Source of the DNA: AV69 sp963742315
GTDB lineage: Bacteria; Verrucomicrobiota; Verrucomicrobiia; Chthoniobacterales; UBA10450
Length of the DNA stretch: 64,000 nt
Assembly: GCA_963742315.1 (NCBI GenBank)
Contig: CAVULE010000013.1
Coordinates: 270,198 to 334,197 of the forward strand
Direction: 5' to 3'
The notes beneath the pieces are model-generated. The model was not told the DNA's origin, did no database searches, and was given only the letters and a program-made list of their open reading frames with translations. Shown in pieces: positions 43,530-51,115 of the stretch (positions are counted from its first letter, which is position 1; every line of letters starts with the position of its first letter). A program made the translations under genes and the position numbers.

Positions 43530-45131
43530 TTAGTCCTTGGCGCCTGGCTCCGACATCTTCCGCATCACCTCGTCGAGATTGAAGCTCGCGGGTTTCTGGC
43601 GCGGCGGGAACTCCTTGAAGCTCTCCAGCCACTGGGCGGCGAACGCCTGCATCGGGACCTGGATGAACGCCCGGTGAGCCATCCAGTCGCCGTAGTAGAT
43701 GCTCGTCGGGCCGCGCTCGAACGGGTCGCTGCGCAGGTTATACAAGTTCGGGAGACGCAGCTTGGTGAACTGACCCTGCCACACGCCGACCGGCGTCTTG
43801 GGGGAGATCTCCGTGTGTTGCTCGAAGAACGCGGCTTTCCACTCCTCGTAGCGGATCGCCATCAGGTCGCCGTCGTCGGACCAGTAGATGAACTCCTTGC
43901 GCGGCGACTCTTTCACCTCGCCCTTCAGGAACGGCATGAGGTTGTAGCCATCGAGGTGGACCTTGAAGGTCTTGCCGTTGGCCTGGTAGCCCTTCATCAC
44001 CTTGGCGACGAGGTCCGGCTCGCCCGCGGCGGCGGCGAAGGTGGGGATCAAATCTTCGTGGGCGCAGACGTCGTTGATCACCTGCCCGGGTTTGATCACG
44101 CCGGGCCAGCGGATGAGCGTCGGCACGCGGAAGGCGCCTTCCCAGTCGGTCGCCTTCTCGCCCTTGAACGGCGTGGTGCCGCCATCGGGCCAGGTGAAGA
44201 CTTCGGCGCCGTTGTCGGTGGTGTAGACGACGATCGTGTTGTCGGCGATGCCGAGGTCGTCGAGCTTCTTGAGTAGCTGGCCGACGTGGCCGTCGTGTTC
44301 GACCATGCCGTCGGGATAAAGGCCCAGGCCCGTCTTGCCTTCGCTCTCTTTCTTGAGGTGCGTAAAGACGTGCATGCGGGTGGAGTTGTAATAGCAGAAG
44401 AACGGCTTGCTGGCCTTGGCCTGCTTGTCCATCCACGCCAAGGCGGCATCGGTGAACTCGTCGTCGATGGTTTTCATTCGCTCGACGGTGAGCGGGCCGG
44501 TGTTCTCGATCTTCTGCTTACCGACTTTGCCGAACTGCGGATCGACGGTGGCGTCGTCGGTGTCGGTGGCCCAGCAGTGCATGACCCCGCGCGGGCCGAA
44601 CTTCTTCTTGAACGCGGGGTCCTTCGGGTAGTCGGGATTCTCCGGCTCTTCCTCGGCGTTGAGGTGATAGAGGTTGCCGAAGAACTCGTCGAAGCCGTGG
44701 ACGGTCGGCAGGAACTTGTTCAGGTCGCCCAGGTGGTTCTTGCCGAACTGCCCGGTCGCGTAGCCGAGGTTCTTCATGAAATCGGCGACGCTCGGGTCTT
44801 CGGCTTGCAGGCCGATATCCGCGCCCGGCAGGCCGACTTTCGTCAGTCCGGTGCGGATGGGCGACTGCCCGGTGACGAACGCCGCGCGTCCCGCCGTGCA
44901 GCTCTGCTGCCCATACCAGTCGGTAAACCGCGCGCCTTCTTTGGCGATGCGGTCGATGTTGGGCGTTTGATAACCCATGATGCCACTGTTGTAGCAGCTC
45001 GGGTTAAACCATCCGATGTCGTCACCCATGATGACGAGGATGTTGGGTTTCTTATCCGCGCCCTGTGCGGATAAGGATGCGAGCAACGCTAGCGATAAGG
45101 CCAGCGCGATGTTGGCGAGTTTGGTTCTCAT
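43530..45131 (-). CDS. Exported type I sulfatase, intact tandem copy
   Basis: 533 residues. Signal peptide ends SAQGA; GDDIG at 36-40; C78-T-A-G-R is the formylglycine site; VVYTTDNGAEVFTWPDGGTT gives metal ligands; EFIYWSDDGDLMAIRYEEWK is the conserved C-terminal block. Periplasmic or outer-surface sulfate-ester hydrolase. It lies downstream of a DUF1254 gene and upstream of the degenerate unit-1 copies, apparently in one long minus-strand operon led by the box at 48,456. Maturation by the FGE at 48,471 is expected. Confidence 0.92.
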   Translation of the reverse strand: MRTKLANIALALSLALLASLSAQGADKKPNILVIMGDDIGWFNPSCYNSGIMGYQTPNIDRIAKEGARFTDWYGQQSCTAGRAAFVTGQSPIRTGLTKVGLPGADIGLQAEDPSVADFMKNLGYATGQFGKNHLGDLNKFLPTVHGFDEFFGNLYHLNAEEEPENPDYPKDPAFKKKFGPRGVMHCWATDTDDATVDPQFGKVGKQKIENTGPLTVERMKTIDDEFTDAALAWMDKQAKASKPFFCYYNSTRMHVFTHLKKESEGKTGLGLYPDGMVEHDGHVGQLLKKLDDLGIADNTIVVYTTDNGAEVFTWPDGGTTPFKGEKATDWEGAFRVPTLIRWPGVIKPGQVINDVCAHEDLIPTFAAAAGEPDLVAKVMKGYQANGKTFKVHLDGYNLMPFLKGEVKESPRKEFIYWSDDGDLMAIRYEEWKAAFFEQHTEISPKTPVGVWQGQFTKLRLPNLYNLRSDPFERGPTSIYYGDWMAHRAFIQVPMQAFAAQWLESFKEFPPRQKPASFNLDEVMRKMSEPGAKD

Positions 45132-45159
45132 ATGATGTTTCTTTTCTTTGCTGTGGAGA

Positions 45160-46582
45160 TCACGTCACCTTCTCGATGTCCGGTAGCTTCCATGTCTTAT
45201 CGAAGAACGGTTTCTCCGGGCCGTAGAGACGGAACAGAACTTCGAACTTTCCTTCCGCGCTGGTCGGGACCCAGTTCGACTTCTTACCTGCCGGAGCTCT
45301 TAGGTCCAAAGTAGATATCCACCGAACCATCGGCGTTCTTCTGTAGTCCCGGCGTGTTAGAGGAACGGCTCGATGGTGACAAGTTGCGAATGAGTGCGTG
45401 CGTCTCGCGATCATAGACAGTGGCTGACCAGTAAAGCTTAACTGGCGCATTCGCTGGCACAGTTAGCCGATAGTTAGCCGCCCCGTCGAAAGGCTGGCCA
45501 TTCTTATCCCCGATCGTCATCAGGTAGTACTGACCCGCGCCGAGATGCTTCGCGCTGAAGTAAGCCATCGAAAACGCGACACCACGGCCGTCAACCGGAT
45601 AGGCGTTCGGCCCGGCAAAGTTCGTCATCATGCCTTCGCTGACGCCCGGGAGCGCAGGCAACTGCCAGTGAGTGCCTTCATTAAACGGTGTCGTGAAGAT
45701 CGTCTCATACTTCAGGTCGATCCAGGCATGCGCCTCACTGGCGGCATCGTTCAGAATCTTTTGCGTGCCTGCATCGGGATTGAATGGTTTCCCCTTTTCG
45801 ATGCCGATGGTCTTAAGCTGATCAATCATGACTTTGTCGCGTTCCAGCCATGGCTCTCTTTGCACGAAGCGATCGAGCGCTTGAAAAAAACGCAAATCGT
45901 AAGGGATGGTGCTGTCGAACATGGCGTCATAAACATCAACGAACTTTGTCGGCGGAGGATGGGCAGCTTGCGAGAGCGGATAGAGTTTAATCCGCTTTCC
46001 GTAGGCGACGGCTTTAGCGATATCGGCGTCGCTCCCGCTCTTGAGATTGGAGCGCAGGATAACAAAGCCAGTGTAGGTCGCCGACGGTAACGCAATGTAA
46101 CCCTCGGGTGGCTTGTCCTTGTAGCCCGGCGGGAGGATCAGGTACTTGTCGCCTTTGCCCTTGTCGACGCCAGCGGGTCCGACATCCTCCAGCGCCGTCT
46201 GCCACGCATCATCGATGCTCCCGGTAATCGATTCCTCGTCACTGGCCGGGGGAATCTCGAGCACGATCGGCCCAACATCCTTGGTGTTGTAAAACGGATT
46301 GAGATAGATCGTGTCAGGGTTGGGCGTCAGCGTTTGGTCCTTCCAATTGATGGGACGCGACCAGTAGACGACCTGGTTGAAATCGGCCTTGGCGGCGGGC
46401 ATCGCCTGGAACATCAGTTCGGCGTTCACCGCCGGCATACCCCAGATGACGGCTTCGACCGCGCGACGTTCGAGCGTGCGGCGGTTGAGTTCTTCGGCGG
46501 AGAAGTCCCCCGCGCGCGTAATGATCGAACAGCTCAACAACAAGCTAAGAGTTAGGTTCGTTAGTTTCATCTTCATAAGCAT
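45160..46582 (-). pseudogene. DUF1254/DUF1214 protein with late frameshift
   Basis: About 470 residues when joined. Signal peptide MKLTNLTLSLLLSCSIITRAG. DUF1254: RRAVEAVIWGMPAVNAELMF and TPNPDTIYLNPFYNTKDVGP. DUF1214: PANAPVKLYWSATVYDRETH, DGSVDIYFGPK. One extra base near 45,295 ends the frame early; the next frame continues APAGKKSNWVPTSAEGKFEV, LFRLYGPEKPFFDKTWKLPD, as in full-length relatives. It is the longer of the two DUF1254 subtypes here. ATG 46,576 or 46,582 may be used. Confidence 0.85.
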
Positions 46583-47013
46583 TACTCGCTAGGCTTAGAT
46601 TTTGAGTCCGAGGGAGGCTCGATCAATTCGTTAGGCACTCCGAGCCACTTCGCAGCAGCCTCGCGCTCTTTGAAAATCCGGACCTTGAGCATGGATCCCT
46701 GGGTCAGGAGCGCGTGCATCTTGCTATAGTGGGCCATTGGCGGCTCCGCGACCAGGATGGCCGACTTTACTGGCGGGCCGGGATAAGCGAGACGCCGGTA
46801 CAGTGAAACGTGGAAAACGAATTTGAAATTGAGCTCGGTCGAGTCAGCCAACAAAGTATCGCTAAAGCGATTGAATCCCTCCGCGGCGCGCGACTCCAAG
46901 TGACCCAACGCTCCTATGACCTTGTTCACGGCCGCTTCGTCGATTACTCCACGCGGTCGCCAGATAAAAAGCCGAGGCTCTTTTACGAACTCGACATCTG
47001 GCGGAAGTCTCAT
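46582..47013 (-). CDS. SpoIIAA-like (STAS-type) protein, paralogue c
   Basis: 143 residues, MRLPPDVEFVKEPRLFIWRP, FNRFSDTLLADSTELNFKFV, MHALLTQGSMLKVRIFKERE, AAAKWLGVPNELIE. Closest to paralogue b. The stop touches the start of the downstream DUF1254 gene (TAATG), indicating coupling. Lies between a broken sulfatase and DUF1254. Confidence 0.75.
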   Translation of the reverse strand: MRLPPDVEFVKEPRLFIWRPRGVIDEAAVNKVIGALGHLESRAAEGFNRFSDTLLADSTELNFKFVFHVSLYRRLAYPGPPVKSAILVAEPPMAHYSKMHALLTQGSMLKVRIFKEREAAAKWLGVPNELIEPPSDSKSKPSE

Positions 47014-47076
47014 TGTTAAGGTTACTCGACTCCTTCCTCATTCGCCCGCTTCGTCGCGGCTTTGTCGACAACGTCG

Positions 47077-48389
47077 TTAGTGCCCTGTGCCCGTCTTTTT
47101 GAACATTTCGATCTGCTCATCCACGTGCTTGCGGACTCCCTCGATGTTAAAGCTGGCCGGCGCCTGGCTCGGGGGATAGTCGACAAATGTCTGAAGGAAG
47201 TCGGCTGCCTTCAGCTGGCCTTTGACGAGAAGATAGTCGTTCCTGACGACCCAGTCATAATATTGATCTGAAACAATGTCAGCACGCTCGTACGGATCCA
47301 TCCGGAGGTTGAAGAGTTTCGGCACACGCAACGTCACGAAAGGTTCCGCCCAGACTTGAAATCCGCCCGGCTTGCGCTGCTCGTGAAAAACGACTTTCCA
47401 GTCGTCATATCGGATCGCGACGAGATCGCCGTCGTCATTGAAGTAGTAGAAGTCGTTGCGGCATCCGGCCATGACCATTGATTCGGTCCGTTATCAGTCG
47501 TAAAGACGACGATGGTGTCCTTAGTTATCCCGAGGTCGTCAAGGGTCTTCAGCAGCTTGCCGACATCGCCATCCATTTCGACCATGCTATCGGCGTATTC
47601 GTTGCCGACCATACCGCTTTGGCCGCGCATGGATTCGCGCACATGGGTGAATACGTGCATGCGAGTGAAATTCATCCAGGTGAAGAAGGGCTTGCCCGCT
47701 TTCACCTGCCGTTGCATGAAATCGATGCAGGCCGCAGTGGTTTCGTCGTCGATCGTCTCCATCCGCTTCTTGGTTAGCGGGCCCGTGTCTTCGATCTTGC
47801 CACCGGCAAAAGAATGAATCACCCCGCGCGGGTGATAATTTTTCAGGAAAGCCTGATCATCCTTGGGCCAATAGGGCGCCTCGGGCTCTTCTTCAGCATT
47901 GAGGTGATACAGGTTACCGAAAAACTCGTCGAAACCGTGGTTGGTTGGCAGATACTCGTCCCGATCACCCAGATGGTTCTTGCCGAATTGCCCCGTGGCG
48001 TAGCCGAGCGGCTTGATCGCTTGGGCGATGGTTATGTCGGTTTTCTGCAGACCCACCGGGGCACCGGGCGCGCCCACCTTGGATAATCCCGTGCGCAGGC
48101 AACTCTGGCCGGTGATGAAGGTCGAGCGTCCTGCCGTGCAACTATTCTCCGCGTAGTAATCCGTCATCATCACTCCTTCCTTTGCAATGCGGTCGATGTT
48201 CGGAGTCTTGTAGCCGACGACGCCAAAGCTGTAAGCACTGATATTCGTCTGGCCGACATCGTCGCCGAAGATGACGAGAATGTTTGGTTTTTTCCCAGAC
48301 GCGGGTGCAGGTGATTGCGCCCTGGCAGATGCGCTGAAGACAGACATCAAAGCGAGAGTGAATGCGGCAAAGATGAGTTTTTTTGTCAT
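47077..48389 (-). pseudogene. Exported sulfatase with internal deletion
   Basis: From ATG 48,389: signal peptide, FGDDVG metal site and C84-T-A-G-R are intact, and the frame runs to FTTDNGPNQWSWPDA. It then jumps to sequence equivalent to NDFYYFNDDGDLVAIRYDDW in a different frame, ending PPSQAPASFNIEGVRKHVDE. About 110-130 residues around the second half of the catalytic domain are missing. Probably inactive. DosR-like box 67 bp upstream, so the promoter still serves the genes downstream. Confidence 0.85.
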
Positions 48390-48455
48390 AATAATCAGGA
48401 TGCGATTGGTTGAAATCGCATCGCTCACGATCTGAAACAAACCAGGCAGTTCGCC

Positions 48456-48475
48456 CATAGGACTTTGGTCCTATC
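48456..48475. promoter_or_regulatory. DosR-like box (sulfatase/DUF1254 operon)
   Basis: CATAGGACTTTGGTCCTATC; strong dyad. It overlaps the stop codon of the FGE gene and lies 67 bp before ATG 48,389. Confidence 0.9.
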
Positions 48476-49571
48476 GGCCTGCGGTTTTCGTGCTTGCTTC
48501 TTTCACGCAACGAAAACCGAGATGGTTAGTGCCGGTGTTGACTTCGCCTTTGCCGCGGGTGCCGACGATGTAGCGCGAGCAGTATTGGTCGTTGCAAAGA
48601 AACGAGCCCCCGCGATGGACGCGCTTTTTCTCGTTAGGTTCGGATGGATCGAACGGTGAATCGGGGCCGCGCGGATTCATGACCACGCCGCCGGCTCTCG
48701 CCAACGTCTCGTAATAGTCCGGCCGGTACCAATCGCTGCACCATTCCCAAACGTTGCCGGCCATGTCGTAAAGACCGTAACCATTGGCTGGAAATTTTGC
48801 GACCGGAGCGATGCCGGCGTAGCCGTCTTCGCCCGCGTCTTTCACCGGGAATTTTCCCTGCCAGGTGTTGGCCATCCATTTTCCGCCGGGACGGAATTCG
48901 TCACCCCAGGTGTAAGTTTTGCCGGCTAATCCGCCGCGCGCGGCGAATTCAAATTCCGCCTCGGTCGGCAAACGTTTGTCCGCCCACTTCGCATACGCTT
49001 CCGCGTCTGGATAAGCGATCTGCACGACCGGATATTTTTCTTTCCCGTTGATGTTGCTTTCCGGCCCCTGCGGATGCCGCCAGTTCGCGCCTTTCACGTA
49101 GGTCCACCATTGGAAGTGATCGTTCAGCGACACTTCGTGATCGGTCGGCGCAAACACGACCGAGCCCGCGACCAGATTCTCCGTTGGCGCAGTCGGGAAT
49201 TCTTCTTTCGTCGGCGTTTGTTCCGCAATGGTGACGTAACCGGTCGCTTTGACGAACTTCTCGAACTGCTCATTCGTCACCGCCGTTTTATCCATGAAGA
49301 ATCCATCCACGCGCACGCGATGAATCGGCTCTGTGTCGTTCGAAGCCATCGGCATCTCGCAGCTGCCATGGCCATTCACGACGGCGCCCATGGAGAACTC
49401 GCCGCCCGGAATCCAAACCATTCCTTCCGGAGCAGGTTTGGGCGCAACGGTGCTATTCGAAATTGTCGCGACGAATTGGGAGGATGTTTGATTTGCCTGC
49501 TGCGAGTGAGCTGAGCCGGCAAGACAGGTGGTCAAGGTCAGAGCAGTTAATACTAAGTGACTGGTTTTCAT
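48471..49571 (-). CDS. Formylglycine-generating enzyme (sulfatase-modifying factor), exported
   Basis: 366 residues from ATG 49,571, which overlaps the previous stop by ATGA. A signal peptide (MKTSHLVLTALTLTTCLAGS) is unusual for bacterial FGEs and implies maturation outside the cytoplasm. FGE-sulfatase signatures: PGGEFSMGAVV, DGFFMDKTAVTNEQFEKFV, RLPTEAEFEFAARGG, GNVWEWCSDWY and the copper-binding pair in GGSFLCNDQYCSRY, as in aerobic FGEs. It converts the Cys of C-T-A-G-R in the neighbouring sulfatases into formylglycine, using oxygen. Confidence 0.93.
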   Translation of the reverse strand: MKTSHLVLTALTLTTCLAGSAHSQQANQTSSQFVATISNSTVAPKPAPEGMVWIPGGEFSMGAVVNGHGSCEMPMASNDTEPIHRVRVDGFFMDKTAVTNEQFEKFVKATGYVTIAEQTPTKEEFPTAPTENLVAGSVVFAPTDHEVSLNDHFQWWTYVKGANWRHPQGPESNINGKEKYPVVQIAYPDAEAYAKWADKRLPTEAEFEFAARGGLAGKTYTWGDEFRPGGKWMANTWQGKFPVKDAGEDGYAGIAPVAKFPANGYGLYDMAGNVWEWCSDWYRPDYYETLARAGGVVMNPRGPDSPFDPSEPNEKKRVHRGGSFLCNDQYCSRYIVGTRGKGEVNTGTNHLGFRCVKEASTKTAGR

Positions 49572-50014
49572 TTTTTCTTGCTCGGCGGATATAGAATCTG
49601 CAGCGGCACACCAAGCCACTCGGCTGCCGCCTCGCGTTTTTCGAAAACGCAGACGGTGATCATCGCTCGCTCCATCAATCCTTCATACATCTTGGCGATG
49701 CTCCAAGTAACTGGCTGATCCGCGAAGAAGGCGGAATTCACCGGCTCCCTGGCGCTCCGACGCCGGCGAGCGATTTCGAACATGTGCTTAACTTTTAGCC
49801 GAATCTTGGTCAGACGGGAAAAATCGGTGTACCGATCAAAGAGCTCATCCTGGTCGTGCTCTTGCATTTCGATGAACTCAATAATTTGGTCGGCGACCGC
49901 ATCGGTGAGGACACCGGTCGGGTGCCACGTGGCCAGTCGAAATTTCGGGTAATACCAATAGCGCGGAAAGCGCGGATAACTCCTAAGAGTGTATTCAATC
50001 GGCTCCTCGTTCAT
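49568..50014 (-). CDS. SpoIIAA-like (STAS-type) protein, paralogue d
   Basis: 148 residues, MNEEPIEYTLRSYPRFPRYW then FRLATWHPTGVLTDAVADQI, LFDRYTDFSRLTKIRLKVKH, and a C-terminal VFEKREAAAEWLGVP that matches the other three paralogues. Most divergent of the four. The stop overlaps the FGE start (ATGA), making an SpoIIAA-like/FGE operon behind the box at 50,141. Confidence 0.7.
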   Translation of the reverse strand: MNEEPIEYTLRSYPRFPRYWYYPKFRLATWHPTGVLTDAVADQIIEFIEMQEHDQDELFDRYTDFSRLTKIRLKVKHMFEIARRRRSAREPVNSAFFADQPVTWSIAKMYEGLMERAMITVCVFEKREAAAEWLGVPLQILYPPSKKK

Positions 50015-50140
50015 GGGGGCAGGTTTATCTTACAAAGAATTAGAAAGCGTTTCGTCTGTTTAAGCCGATAGTGTTTTATCGGCAAGTTACTGCGCGTAGC
50101 CGCGTCCAAGCAGAAACTCGAAAAGCGCAGCCAGTCTGGC

Positions 50141-50160
50141 TATTGGACCTTGGTCTTATC
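50141..50160. promoter_or_regulatory. DosR-like box (SpoIIAA-like d - FGE operon)
   Basis: TATTGGACCTTGGTCTTATC; one mismatch. 127 bp upstream of ATG 50,014. Confidence 0.8.
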
Positions 50161-50194
50161 AGCGGCTAAGGAACGCAGCTTGAATTCTACCAGA

Positions 50195-50632
50195 TTATTC
50201 CTCCTCATGCTCGTTCTCGCCCCTCGTCCGCGGCTCGTCATCTTCGCGAGCCCGATAGGAATCGAATCGTTCAACCAGTTTTGTTAGCATGCCGACAATT
50301 CGAAACAATAGACCCTTGCCTTCCGATACGCGCTCGGTTGAGGCCAGGCGTTTCGCTACGAGCGCGTCAAAACACGCGGCACACTCCACAGCTGATCCTC
50401 GTGCATCATCGAAAAACTTTGCGCGTTGCTTTCCCTGACGTTTGCCGTTTCCCTCGGCCGTATTCAGGAGGAAAGACAACGAGGCGCGATCAAGCTGATC
50501 ACAAACCTCACGATAAAACCCCTGCGCGGCACTGCGGGTTTCGCTCAACAGAGGCGATACCCACGCGATGAAAGCAAGCTCAATTTGATATACATCCAGT
50601 TTTTCATGATCGAATATTAGTTGATCACTCAT
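50195..50632 (-). CDS. Four-helix-bundle (S23/IVS-type) protein, copy 3
   Basis: 145 residues, MSDQLIFDHEKLDVYQIELA, DQLDRASLSFLLNTAEGNGK, AKFFDDARGSAVECAACFDA and an acidic tail ending RTRGENEHEEE. Same family as copies 1 and 2 but clearly diverged. GAC-rich inverted repeats flank its start side (50,649-50,716). No 4-TM partner is found here. Confidence 0.85.
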   Translation of the reverse strand: MSDQLIFDHEKLDVYQIELAFIAWVSPLLSETRSAAQGFYREVCDQLDRASLSFLLNTAEGNGKRQGKQRAKFFDDARGSAVECAACFDALVAKRLASTERVSEGKGLLFRIVGMLTKLVERFDSYRAREDDEPRTRGENEHEEE

Positions 50633-50648
50633 GCGAGAACTCCTACTT

Positions 50649-50716
50649 GTCCTCGTGCTCGTCCGTTGTCCTCGTCTTGTTAATCATATTCGAGGACGAG
50701 GACGAGCACGAAGGAC
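50649..50716. repeat. GAC-rich inverted repeat beside four-helix-bundle copy 3
   Basis: Left arm GTCCTCGTGCTCGTCC (50,649-50,664) pairs with GGACGAGCACGAAGGAC (50,700-50,716) apart from one bulged A. The right-arm sequence recurs at 7,480, 16,843 and 575. Confidence 0.75.
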
Positions 50717-50728
50717 GACGAGGGCGCC

Positions 50729-51115
50729 CTAGTTCTTTGCCTGCGTCAAGGCTTTGCGCACGGCAGCAAGAAATTCTTCGTCGTTGAATGGTTTGATGAA
50801 AAATGCCACCGGGCCGATCGCCATGGCGGTGGCCCGCGCGGCCAGGTCATCGCGCGCTGTAATCACAATCACGCGGGGGCGCGGCGAGATGGCACACATG
50901 CGCGCGAGAATTTCCAGGCCGGTCACCCCTTCCATCCAAATGTCGGTCACCACCACTGACACAGGGTGCGTAGCGGCGTGGGCCAGAAACTCTTCCGGTT
51001 TATTAAAGGCGTGTACGGCCAATCCATCGGATGCGAGCAGATACTGCATCGATCTAAGAACGGATGAATCGTCGTCGACCAAACAGACTTCAGCCGATTC
51101 GTTGGAATTATTCAT
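50729..51115 (-). CDS. Stand-alone receiver-domain response regulator
   Basis: 128 residues. LVDDD acidic pocket, phosphoacceptor D58 in VVVTDIWMEGVTGLEI, T in VIVITARDD, K in FFIKPFND. No output domain. The start overlaps the kinase stop by 4 bp, so it is co-translated with the GAF-PAS kinase and is likely its substrate. Confidence 0.88.
   Translation of the reverse strand: MNNSNESAEVCLVDDDSSVLRSMQYLLASDGLAVHAFNKPEEFLAHAATHPVSVVVTDIWMEGVTGLEILARMCAISPRPRVIVITARDDLAARATAMAIGPVAFFIKPFNDEEFLAAVRKALTQAKN

Larger units (their letters stand above)
42881..45168. repeat. Tandem duplication, unit 2
   Basis: Sister of 40,353-42,640. Contains the intact sulfatase; the unit boundary follows the DUF1254 gene rather than an insertion sequence, so unequal recombination between DUF1254 copies is the simplest origin. 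Confidence 0.85.

Noticed and set aside
43432..43632. 66-codon frame between the tandem sulfatase and DUF1254
   Set aside because: Only its end is real family sequence (DUF1214 tail fossil); the first part is the sulfatase 3' end out of frame.
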